A DNA stretch of 64,000 nt. Source: Terriglobia bacterium (GTDB taxonomy: Bacteria > Acidobacteriota > Terriglobia > JAIQFV01). A program made the translations under genes and the position numbers. A model generated the notes under the pieces. The model did no database searches and had not been told where the DNA came from. It worked only from the letters and a program-made list of their open reading frames with translations. The stretch is taken from assembly GCA_028716525.1 (NCBI GenBank), contig JAQUPQ010000012.1, forward strand, positions 1 to 64,000, read 5' to 3'. Positions 49,515 to 57,384 of the stretch are shown one piece after another. Each line of letters opens with the position of its first letter. Within the stretch, counting starts at the first letter, position 1.

Positions 49515-49569
49515 AGTTCTGACATTATCCTTGTTTCATAAAAATTAGAACTACTCCCTTGTATCGACC
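49515..49569 (-). mobile_element. AT-rich left flank of the tnpB insertion
   Basis: AGTTCT (49515-49520) and AGAACT (49547-49552) form an inverted repeat immediately upstream of the tnpB start, the position of an IS200/IS605 left-end hairpin. Next to it, AAGGGAG (complement of 49554-49560) looks like a ribosome-binding site with no gene start behind it. The stretch is much more AT-rich than the flanks. Confidence 0.45.
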
Positions 49570-50358
49570 TCAACATTTCTCACCCTTGAGGAGTAGCGTT
49601 ATCGCCATCTCGGGGTCTGGTATCTTGTTCGCCAACTCTTCGAGCAACGCGGCCAGCATTCGAATCGCCGCAATGACGTCGTCGAGCACGGCTATGTCTT
49701 GCATCATTGTACCAAAGCACGGAATCTCAGGCGCGCCGGAAATCAGCGACAGCATGATGTTGGCGAGCAGGATGATTCTGCCTAGCATCTGCAACGCCTG
49801 CGCCAAAGCGTCCATTTCGTCCGCCACGGTTTGCTCGGCGCATTGTAGGAACCCGCCCCACGTCACGTCGTTGAGGTCCGCCGCGCGGCTGATAGCCTGC
49901 GCCACGCGCGCGAGACGTTGCTTGAGGTAGTCTAGGTCATCAGCAAGTGACCGCAGGAACGCCGCAAGGTTTCGAATCAACTGAATGATGAGCCTCGGTA
50001 TCGTCAACTGCGGTATCAGCGAGAGCAGTTGATTGATTTTTTCTACGAGGTCCGGCACGCAATTGATGAGCCCGCTCGGGTCCAGTTTGGTGATGCAATC
50101 CGGTATCGCTTCGATGCACTTGAAGATTGCGAGCGCTGTATCTAGAACATCGAAGAACGGTTTGAGCGGGGCCATCGCCGGGCCAATTTGCGCCAACTGC
50201 GCCATGACGAGATCCGAGATTCGCGGGTAGTCGTCGGGCGGACGAATCGCGGACAAGCAGAATCCGCCGGGGAAGCAGATGTCATCGACGCTCCCGACCG
50301 GAGTCAGGAACGGACAGATGAGATCATTGACTGGCTTCCATACGTTAGGCGCTGCCAT
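49570..50358 (-). CDS. hypothetical baseplate-region protein
   Basis: The protein has 262 residues. It is hydrophobic and helical over residues 60-250 (LDTALAIFKCIEAIPDCITK, LIIQLIRNLAAFLRSLADDL) with paired Cys (CFPGGFC, NCVPD), but has no clear TM topology. Genes of this kind sit between the spike and gp25-like genes in some myoviruses; the role is unknown. Confidence 0.7.
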   Translation of the reverse strand: MAAPNVWKPVNDLICPFLTPVGSVDDICFPGGFCLSAIRPPDDYPRISDLVMAQLAQIGPAMAPLKPFFDVLDTALAIFKCIEAIPDCITKLDPSGLINCVPDLVEKINQLLSLIPQLTIPRLIIQLIRNLAAFLRSLADDLDYLKQRLARVAQAISRAADLNDVTWGGFLQCAEQTVADEMDALAQALQMLGRIILLANIMLSLISGAPEIPCFGTMMQDIAVLDDVIAAIRMLAALLEELANKIPDPEMAITLLLKGEKC

Positions 50359-50361
50359 GTG

Positions 50362-50922
50362 TCACGCTATCGGCTTGTTGCGCGGCAAGACCTTTCGACC
50401 TTGCACGTCAACGTCGCCGCTCGATTCGATTGTCAACTGCCCTTCGCTCTCGACCTTGACCCCGGCACCTCCATAGATTCGAAGCGCTCGCCCTTCGTGT
50501 GAGATGAATATTTCAACGAGCACGTCGTCAACGCCGTTGACTTTCTCCATCGCTCTGATGCACGTGTATTTCTGCCCCTCGCGTGGGTCTCTGATGATTC
50601 GCAGGTTGTCGTCTCCCCACACCGCAACGTCCGGGTGCACGAATTCGGGGAACGTATCACCTTGCCCAGGATGCGAAGGCCGCCAACGTGGGGAGTCGCG
50701 CCGCCCTGCGATGAAGAACACCTCGACCATGTCGCCGAGTTGCGGAACCGGCCCGTTTTGATTCTTTCCCCATCCGCTTGGGTACGCCCACGACGTTTCT
50801 TCCAGCATCCCAGGGATTCGAATCTTGATGCGGCCCAGCGGTGTATCCGTCGCCGCGTCGCCCTCCTCGCGCTTGATGACGAATCCCTCGTAGGTACTGT
50901 TGAATTCTCCGGCCATCGTCAT
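50362..50922 (-). CDS. baseplate spike/assembly protein, gpV/gp5-like
   Basis: The protein has 186 residues. LGRIKIRIPGMLEETSWAYP, GPVPQLGDMVEVFFIAGRRD and SPRWRPSHPG form the OB-fold of gpV/gp5/VgrG-type spikes; a repetitive beta C-terminus (ALRIYGGAGVKVESEGQLTI, ESSGDVDVQGRK) should make the needle that punctures the outer membrane. The start overlaps the gpD-like gene as ATGA. Confidence 0.85.
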   Translation of the reverse strand: MTMAGEFNSTYEGFVIKREEGDAATDTPLGRIKIRIPGMLEETSWAYPSGWGKNQNGPVPQLGDMVEVFFIAGRRDSPRWRPSHPGQGDTFPEFVHPDVAVWGDDNLRIIRDPREGQKYTCIRAMEKVNGVDDVLVEIFISHEGRALRIYGGAGVKVESEGQLTIESSGDVDVQGRKVLPRNKPIA

Positions 50923-52286
50923 TTCCCAGGCAACGCGCCAGCGCTGGCGTTGGACAGCGACGCCCTATCAGAAGGGGATAGCGCCGCGACTTCTTGGGCC
51001 GTCAACGCGAGCGCCTTGCCCACCGTGTTTCCTTGCGCGTCCACCCAATGCTTTGCCTCTTTTGGCACTCCGTTCTCCTCGAACCACGTCACCGTCTGAA
51101 CAAGACCCGTCGTGTCCTTCGGCTGTCCCTGTTCGTCAAGTTCGTTCTTGTTGCGCGTCACGGGATGCAACTTCGATAGAAACAACTTCCCGAGAGCGTC
51201 CTTGATGTAGTGCAAGCTGATTTTGTACTCGCCGGGAGAGATGCTCGTAATGGCCTTCTTGCAGTACCAAAGTCCGCTCATGGTCTCGCTCGGTAGCGTC
51301 CAGTGGTGCAACTGCTTGGCTCCAAGCGCCGGGTTCCCGAGTACTGGCACGACCATCTTGTAGCGGTTCAGCGCCGTCTCGCGGTAGATGCGCTCGGCCT
51401 CAGTAGCAACTTCCTCCTCGGTTGCGGAACCCATGTTGTACACGGCAGCGCGAGATACACGCGCCGCGCGGGCTCCGTCCGGGGATTCCGGGTTCGAAAT
51501 CTCTTCGTCGTTGCCAAGCGAAATGATGTTACTGGTGTAGTCGCCAAGCGTATCGTCACCGACGTCAACACCAACCTCCGCAAAGACTTCCTTGCGTGTG
51601 AGCGGGTCGATTGCCACAACCTTGACCTTGGCGACGTCCTTCGACAGATTCGCATCGATTTCAGGTTGCGCGAGAATCCGCGTTCCGAAGTCGTTGCGAT
51701 AGACGAAGAACTCGGACGGCTGCGCGCCGGTCGGGCGATTCCCCCAATGAAGTCCCGTGCCATCCACCCACCACTTGAACCCGTTTCGACGTGCGAGCGT
51801 GGAAAGGAACGCGGCATCGGTTCCGACCTGCGTCGTTCCCTCGCGCACGGCCGTCGACTCTCCGATGTCTTGAAGGATTCCCGAGTATCCGTTTTCGTCC
51901 GCGATAGTAGACGCTATCTGCGCGTCCGTGAGGCCCGCCCAATGGCGTTGCTTCGGCACGATGTCCAGTAGCGACCCCTCGTCATGGAGGGTTATGGTGA
52001 TAGGGTTGGACCCCTGAGACGGCTTCTTGACGACCATGCGCCGGGGCGTGCACATGGCGTTCTCCCACCCCCACACGAGGTTGAGCTTTTGCCCGGCACG
52101 GAACGCGCCTTCGTCGTACCACCGCATGTCCGAGTTCTTGAGCGACAGCTTGGCGACGTCGGTCCCGGTGTCCGTATCGGTGAACTCGAACGCCGTGATG
52201 AGGTTCGCGGGAATTTCTATCACGCGGTCGCCCTCATCCGACTGGATGAGTTCTACCCATAGCGCTGGTCCGCCAAGCGTGGTCAT
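50919..52286 (-). CDS. baseplate hub protein, gpD-like
   Basis: The protein has 455 residues. LWVELIQSDEGDRVIEIPAN, KLSLKNSDMRWYDEGAFRAG, GLTDAQIASTIADENGY and DAAFLSTLARRNGFKWWVDG follow the late control D / hub fold, which forms the trimeric baseplate hub that binds the spike. The C-terminal 70 residues are an extra polar extension. Adjacent to LysM-like and gpV-like genes as usual. Confidence 0.88.
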   Translation of the reverse strand: MTTLGGPALWVELIQSDEGDRVIEIPANLITAFEFTDTDTGTDVAKLSLKNSDMRWYDEGAFRAGQKLNLVWGWENAMCTPRRMVVKKPSQGSNPITITLHDEGSLLDIVPKQRHWAGLTDAQIASTIADENGYSGILQDIGESTAVREGTTQVGTDAAFLSTLARRNGFKWWVDGTGLHWGNRPTGAQPSEFFVYRNDFGTRILAQPEIDANLSKDVAKVKVVAIDPLTRKEVFAEVGVDVGDDTLGDYTSNIISLGNDEEISNPESPDGARAARVSRAAVYNMGSATEEEVATEAERIYRETALNRYKMVVPVLGNPALGAKQLHHWTLPSETMSGLWYCKKAITSISPGEYKISLHYIKDALGKLFLSKLHPVTRNKNELDEQGQPKDTTGLVQTVTWFEENGVPKEAKHWVDAQGNTVGKALALTAQEVAALSPSDRASLSNASAGALPGK

Positions 52287-52627
52287 GCGTAGCGCCTTCT
52301 GTCGGGGCTCAAGATCTTCGTCGTCACGGTCCGAACGCTTGGGATGTACAGCACCGTGCCAGCCGCAGGCATGACCGTTGGGTCAAGGTACGGCTCCGGC
52401 TGAAAGTCCATGATGACCCACCACAGCTGAAACGAGTAGTCGAGCGGCGCGAACACTTCATCCGCGATGGACCACCAAGTGTCTCCCGACTTCACCTCAT
52501 AGGTCGAGTTGTCGGCAAACTCCGTGTATGGATACGGCGTGTCGTCCACCGTAAACAGCACGCCGTCTTCGTCGGTCGTCTCGAAGCAACTCCGAAACCG
52601 GCTGTATGGCTGCATCAAATCAACCAC
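52283..52627 (-). CDS. LysM-type tail protein, gpX-like
   Basis: The protein has 114 residues with a GTG start at 52627 overlapping the upstream stop. STYEVKSGDTWWSIADEVFA, YSFQLWWVIMDFQ and TVMPAAGTVLYIPS match the LysM-like domain of baseplate proteins such as T4 gp53 and P2 gpX, which help connect hub and wedges. Confidence 0.8.
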   Translation of the reverse strand: MVDLMQPYSRFRSCFETTDEDGVLFTVDDTPYPYTEFADNSTYEVKSGDTWWSIADEVFAPLDYSFQLWWVIMDFQPEPYLDPTVMPAAGTVLYIPSVRTVTTKILSPDRRRYA

Positions 52628-53144
52628 GGCTGTAGCCCTTCTCCAAGATGTCCTCGGACGAAAGCGCCTCCGTCCACTCTTCCTTGAACGTGATGGTCAT
52701 CTTGAGTTCAAGGAGTTTGCCGTCATCACCCTTGCGCGTGTCGGTCCTCGGAGAGCGCACGCGGCACTTCCATGTGAGATGGCCTGGAATCGTGAGAAGG
52801 CAAAGCGGAGGAGCGCCCTTGCTCAAACCGTCCGAGCGCGTGCCCGGCAACGTAAGAGAGCGCACGAACGACCGATGATACTCCATCGCCGCCGTCGCTG
52901 TTTCAACCGATAGACCGCCCGAATTCGCCAATCCAACTCGGTAGTACGGAAACTCTATCGTCGTCTCTTCCGCGCTTGTGTTCGCGTACACTTGGTCAAC
53001 GGAAGACGCACCAACGCCGCCAACGTCGTTGTAGTTCACATTGACGCTCGTTGAAATCACATGCGGAGTAAGCGGAAACGATATGCTCTCCATCGTTTCG
53101 AGGTTCATCAACTCGCTGCGTTCGTCGTCGGATGCGATGCCCAT
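52620..53144 (-). CDS. tail/baseplate protein near the tube tip
   Basis: The protein has 174 residues. MNLETMESISFPLTPHVIST and AEETTIEFPYYRVG fit a beta-rich tube-like protein with SFPLTP and RSPRTDTRKGDDG segments. Between tape measure and LysM gene, phages encode a tube-initiator or hub-linker; that is the likely role. No firm family match from sequence alone. Confidence 0.65.
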   Translation of the reverse strand: MGIASDDERSELMNLETMESISFPLTPHVISTSVNVNYNDVGGVGASSVDQVYANTSAEETTIEFPYYRVGLANSGGLSVETATAAMEYHRSFVRSLTLPGTRSDGLSKGAPPLCLLTIPGHLTWKCRVRSPRTDTRKGDDGKLLELKMTITFKEEWTEALSSEDILEKGYSRG

Positions 53145-53147
53145 AGC

Positions 53148-55658
53148 CTACCCGCCTGCCGGTGCCGGAGAAGTTTCGTTGTAGTCGCGTTCTTGATCTC
53201 TTTGCCCAACGCCCCTGACAATCTCGCCGACCTTGTCCTGGTCTATCATGAACGAGAATCCCATGGTGGCCATCTTGTCTACGGAGCTTGCGATGCTCTT
53301 GGCGGCACTCACCATCGCAGGGTCTTCCTTCTTGTTCGCAAGCAGGGTTGCAACAATCCCGTGGTCGGGCGCAGCCATGCCTTTTAACTGAGAGAACGAC
53401 TTGCTCTCAGGCGCGAACTGGCCTTGAATGAAAGCGCTCTCCTTGAGGACTCTCCCGCCCATCGCTGTTCTCTCGCCGCGCTCGACCATCTTGTCGATAG
53501 CGGAGAACATCGCTTGCATCTCATCCCTGGACTCTCGACCTTTTTTCGCGCGTGTGGCCGCCAGCATCTCGTCGGTCGTCATCTTCTTTATGTCGCCGCC
53601 GGTCCTGTTTCCGGCCTTCAACGCCGTCCAGGCGTCAACGACGATGCCAATGCCGTCCGAAATCCTGTCGATGAGCTTCGCCATGGTCTCGAACAGCGTG
53701 ATGATTCCTTGTAGCGCTCCGGACACGTCCTCAAGCGAGAACCCTTTGAACGCCTGGCTTAGAGACTTCACGCCGCGATCGGCAAGGTCGATTATCTTCG
53801 CGGATAGGTCCGCGAGCTTGCCGCCCAGACTCTCTCCTGCCTTGCCCCATTCCTGCATCGTCTTCGCCGGGTCGCTCGTATCGCTGAACCCGAAGATGCC
53901 CATGAGCGTTGACTTGAAGCGTCCGAACGGACCGTCCAGTTTCGCAAGTCCCGCGTCGAACCCGGCGACCATCCCGCCAAAGAACGCCTTCGCTCTACCT
54001 ATAGCGCCGGTCACCCACACGAGAAACTTCGCCACGCCCGTGTTTTCTGACTTCTGCAAGTCCTTCTTGACGGCTTCGCTCAACCCGCCGCCTGAGATGA
54101 GGTCGAGCGTTCCCCTGAACCCGAGCTTGATTTTCGACCACAGTCCGGAGAACATCCCGCCCGTTCCGCCGATGTTCTTCTCCGCCGCCCTGTGCATCCC
54201 GTAGAATCCTACACCTAGTGCACCAAGGACGCCGAGTAACGGAACGGCCACGAGAAGCGTCTTGCCCACCGTGAACAGCAACCCCTTGAACGTAATCCCG
54301 AGCATCTTCATCGCGCCGCCAAGAAGTATAACAGCACCAAGTGTCTTCATGAAGACACCGGCAACGCCCGCAAAGCCGACGGTGATTTTCTGCGCGATCG
54401 GTGGCAACACTTCGAATGCTTCGATGAACGAGTTGAGCGTACCGAGCGCCCCCTTGAACAGCGGCTTGATGATGCTCGAAACGACTTGTCCGGTTGAAAT
54501 CTTGGCTGTCTCCACCGACCCCTTCCAGAGAATCTTTTGCCCCTCGGAGGATTCAAGCAACGCTTCTCGGAAGGATGCCGCCGTCCCGCCTGCTCCAGCC
54601 ATCTGTTCCCTGTAATATTTGATGGCGTCGGCACCCTTGACCGTTTGTCCGGTTACTGTCTGAACGCCATTGGTGAGTTGGGCGTAAATTGCCTGGATTC
54701 CGCGCGACCCCTCACTTCCAAATGTCTGCTCAAAGAAATTTGCCCTTTTCACTTCGCTCATCTTCTGAAGTTTGGGCAGCATGTCCGCGATAACGTCCAA
54801 ATAAGAGCGGAATTTCCCGTTTACCGCGACATCCACACCCATCTCGGATTTTATTTTCGCCATAACATCCTTGTTAGCCAAGCGCTCCATGGCGACACCC
54901 GTGGCGGTCGCGGCAGTCTCAACACGAGAAATTACGTTCCTTACCAACCCGAATGTTATCATTGACTCAGATATGTTCTGACCCATTCGTTGAGCGCCAC
55001 GGGATACGTTACTCAATCCGAGTGGAAGGTCGGCCGCGTCGATACTGAACGCTTGCACGGCCTTTAGCATTTGGTCTACTGCCAGGGATGCATCCTTCGC
55101 TTCAACTCCGAATCCTCTTATGGCCTGCGTCATCACCCCTGCGCCCATCTCAACTGTGAGTTGCCCGGCGGAACTGGCCGCAAGGTCGAGAGCTGGATTC
55201 AGCAGGTTTATCGATTGCTGTGCGTTGAACCCGGCTTGCGCCAGCGTTTGCAACGCTTGCGCTGCCTCCGTCGGAGTGTACTGTGTCGCGATACCTGCTT
55301 TCTTCGCGGAGGTCTCCATCGCCTTGAGTTCTTGCGCGGTTGCTCCCGATACGGCTCCCAGACCGGCAATTTGATAGGCAAACTGTCCAGCCAGTTTTTC
55401 AGCTGCCTTTAAACCACCAACGATGCCTCCTCCGGCAACCATAATCCCGCCACCAACCGCCATCTTCTCAAACTCTTTTCCCAAACCACCTGAGAAAAAA
55501 CCCCCGACACCAGCAGCAGCCTTAGATGCCCATCCCTGCTGAACGTTGAGCCTCGTGATTTCCTTCTGCGCCTTTCCAACGCGGCGCATAGAGTTTTCCA
55601 CCTTGTAGAAAGCTCCGCTGGCGTTGTCGCGCGCTATGATGTCGAAGATGGTCTTCAT
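53148..55658 (-). CDS. tail tape measure protein (TP901-type)
   Basis: The protein has 836 residues. Residues 95-300 (GAVSGATAQELKAMETSAKK, AGIATQYTPTEAAQALQTLA, GFNAQQSINLLNPALDLAAS, TFGLVRNVISRVETAATATG, FEQTFGSEGSRGIQAIYAQL) are the TP901 core. Hydrophobic helices follow (VGFAGVAGVFMKTLGAVILL, LLVAVPLLGVLGALGVGFYG). It sets tail length and enters the host envelope. Confidence 0.92.
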   Translation of the reverse strand: MKTIFDIIARDNASGAFYKVENSMRRVGKAQKEITRLNVQQGWASKAAAGVGGFFSGGLGKEFEKMAVGGGIMVAGGGIVGGLKAAEKLAGQFAYQIAGLGAVSGATAQELKAMETSAKKAGIATQYTPTEAAQALQTLAQAGFNAQQSINLLNPALDLAASSAGQLTVEMGAGVMTQAIRGFGVEAKDASLAVDQMLKAVQAFSIDAADLPLGLSNVSRGAQRMGQNISESMITFGLVRNVISRVETAATATGVAMERLANKDVMAKIKSEMGVDVAVNGKFRSYLDVIADMLPKLQKMSEVKRANFFEQTFGSEGSRGIQAIYAQLTNGVQTVTGQTVKGADAIKYYREQMAGAGGTAASFREALLESSEGQKILWKGSVETAKISTGQVVSSIIKPLFKGALGTLNSFIEAFEVLPPIAQKITVGFAGVAGVFMKTLGAVILLGGAMKMLGITFKGLLFTVGKTLLVAVPLLGVLGALGVGFYGMHRAAEKNIGGTGGMFSGLWSKIKLGFRGTLDLISGGGLSEAVKKDLQKSENTGVAKFLVWVTGAIGRAKAFFGGMVAGFDAGLAKLDGPFGRFKSTLMGIFGFSDTSDPAKTMQEWGKAGESLGGKLADLSAKIIDLADRGVKSLSQAFKGFSLEDVSGALQGIITLFETMAKLIDRISDGIGIVVDAWTALKAGNRTGGDIKKMTTDEMLAATRAKKGRESRDEMQAMFSAIDKMVERGERTAMGGRVLKESAFIQGQFAPESKSFSQLKGMAAPDHGIVATLLANKKEDPAMVSAAKSIASSVDKMATMGFSFMIDQDKVGEIVRGVGQRDQERDYNETSPAPAGG

Positions 55659-55661
55659 GAC

Positions 55662-55943
55662 CTAATCGTCCTTGCCCCACATGCCCATCCGCACGCAATT
55701 CTTGAGCGCCTTGTAGTCGTTCTCCTCGCGCTCGCTCGTCATCTCGCACAAGGCCAGGGCCTCGCCCACTGGCAACGCGCCGGTCTTGTCGTAGTCCATG
55801 ATTCCGCCGGAGATGCCCGACCGATACGACAGCCGAAAGCGAACCTTGCGCTCTAGCGACTCGCTGAGAATCTCAAACAAAGGCCCACATGCGACGACAA
55901 CGGCGCGGCGTTCTGCGCTGCCGTGTGTCGTCGGAATCATCAT
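55662..55943 (-). CDS. small tail-assembly protein
   Basis: The protein has 93 residues starting MMIPTTHGSAERRAVVVACG and overlaps the upstream gene as ATGA. It lies between the presumed chaperone and the tape measure, where many myoviruses encode a second chaperone product. Here it has its own start rather than an obvious frameshift site. The content VRFRLSYRSGISGGIMDYDK and a helical C-terminus agree with that role. Confidence 0.65.
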   Translation of the reverse strand: MMIPTTHGSAERRAVVVACGPLFEILSESLERKVRFRLSYRSGISGGIMDYDKTGALPVGEALALCEMTSEREENDYKALKNCVRMGMWGKDD

Positions 55944-56857
55944 GCCGGTGACGCAGGGCGAATCATCTTCGCCTTCGCCCTCTCCCGCTGTCTGTCGCGC
56001 AGCGACTTCATGGCCGCGTTCGGCCGCCCGAACAGGTATTCGAAAGGGACTTCACCCGCTACAGCGTGGCCTCGCGGGCACTTCTTCACGAACGACAACT
56101 CAACCCCCCAATCGCTCGCCTCGATTGCCGCCTCAAGCTCGTCGTACAGGTCTTCCGGCAGCGACTTGACCCAACGTCCGATGTCGTTGACGTGTATGCC
56201 GTCTACCGTAGCGAGCTGCAAGGCGCGACCGCGCAGCGCCACGTCGTTTTGGATGGACGCCTCGTTGACTTCCACGCCGTTACGGCGCGACTTGTGCAAC
56301 GCCTCGGACGCGGCTTGGAGCTTCAACTCTATCGTCCCGCTTTGCGGCTTGAGCTTGATGGGTATTCCCCCGATTTCGGCAGACATCGGAGTTCCCGAGA
56401 TGATGGAATCGATGACAGCCGAGCCGTCGTCGGGCTCGAACCACAGCAACTCGCCGCCATCTTCGATGGGACGCGCGTCCACCTTGTCAGAGAACTCGTT
56501 CTCGCCGCGCTTGCACATGGGGCAAACCAAGTCCACCGGTATCAGGTGGCCGTCTTCCTTGCCCTTGATTTTCAGTGTTAGCATCGCCCACATGCGGAGA
56601 CCGGACGTCACGCGCTCCCAATCGATACTGCAAGGCGGCTCCTTGCCCTCTGCGTCCGCCTTCGCCAGCCAGACGCCTGGGTCTTCCACGGACACCGTGC
56701 AAGTCGTCAGAATGCCAGTGATGGCCTTGCCGAAGCCGTTGACCATTGCGGCTCGAAACGTCAACTGGTCGTCGATAGTCGGACGTCGCATCGTTACTGA
56801 CAACACGACGTCTCCATTGTCGAGAGTCACCTTGAACGGAAAGGTTTGCGGGTTCAT
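55940..56857 (-). CDS. tail assembly chaperone / T4-type baseplate protein
   Basis: The protein has 305 residues with GGAGGGAC before ATG 56857. VTLDNGDVVLSVTMRRPTID opens a domain like the T4 gp26/gp51-type family; DLVCPMCKRGENEFSDK and KKCPRGHAVAGEVPFEYLFG add a Cys-containing part. The position between tube and tape measure is that of the chaperone. Confidence 0.65.
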   Translation of the reverse strand: MNPQTFPFKVTLDNGDVVLSVTMRRPTIDDQLTFRAAMVNGFGKAITGILTTCTVSVEDPGVWLAKADAEGKEPPCSIDWERVTSGLRMWAMLTLKIKGKEDGHLIPVDLVCPMCKRGENEFSDKVDARPIEDGGELLWFEPDDGSAVIDSIISGTPMSAEIGGIPIKLKPQSGTIELKLQAASEALHKSRRNGVEVNEASIQNDVALRGRALQLATVDGIHVNDIGRWVKSLPEDLYDELEAAIEASDWGVELSFVKKCPRGHAVAGEVPFEYLFGRPNAAMKSLRDRQRERAKAKMIRPASPA

Positions 56858-56909
56858 CAGATTGTCCCTCCTGTCCTCTTCGATCCCCTCGGAGAAGGAC
56901 GGTCAGTCA

Positions 56910-57365
56910 TCACGCCGGAATGCGCTCGAACCTACGCCCGGCCAGCGTCAGCTTTTCGGTGCGCTTGTCGTTCGACTTCTTGTTGAAATTATCCATCTCG
57001 TAGTCGATGGCAACGCAGTCGTACACGCGGATGCGCTCCAGCTCGTCGCCGTCGCGGTCGATCTGGACGAAATCGATATCCTCGTAGACGTCGGGCTCGG
57101 AAACGCCCTTGCCCGTGCTCGCGTCGTGCTGCGCCTTGAAGCGGTTGTACAGCGACAGGTTCGTGGACAGCGGGGCCGTCACGACGATCTGCGCCATCTT
57201 CGTAGTGGCTGGAACGTCGCGAAGCTCGCCCGCTCCCGCCGGGATTTCCGTGGTCGCCGTGGTCAGTTTAAAAGGCCCGGCCTCCCAAGCCCAGCCGATG
57301 ACCTCACCACCGCCACCTTCGAGACGCCAGTTGAACGGATCGAAAAACGATTTCGGGTCGGCCAT
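56910..57365 (-). CDS. tail tube protein
   Basis: The protein has 151 residues with AGGAGGG before ATG 57365. It directly follows the sheath gene. The beta-rich sequence (GPFKLTTATTEIPAG, MAQIVVTAPLSTNLSLYNRF, ERIRVYDCVAIDYEMDN, EKLTLAGRRFERIPA) and length fit gp19/FII-type tube proteins that stack as hexamers. Confidence 0.8.
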   Translation of the reverse strand: MADPKSFFDPFNWRLEGGGGEVIGWAWEAGPFKLTTATTEIPAGAGELRDVPATTKMAQIVVTAPLSTNLSLYNRFKAQHDASTGKGVSEPDVYEDIDFVQIDRDGDELERIRVYDCVAIDYEMDNFNKKSNDKRTEKLTLAGRRFERIPA

Positions 57366-57384
57366 GTTATGACCCTCCTATCCC

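Noticed and set aside
55662..56000. Programmed frameshift joining the two chaperone-region genes
   Set aside because: No convincing slippery heptamer was seen near the junction and the second gene has its own ATGA-coupled start.
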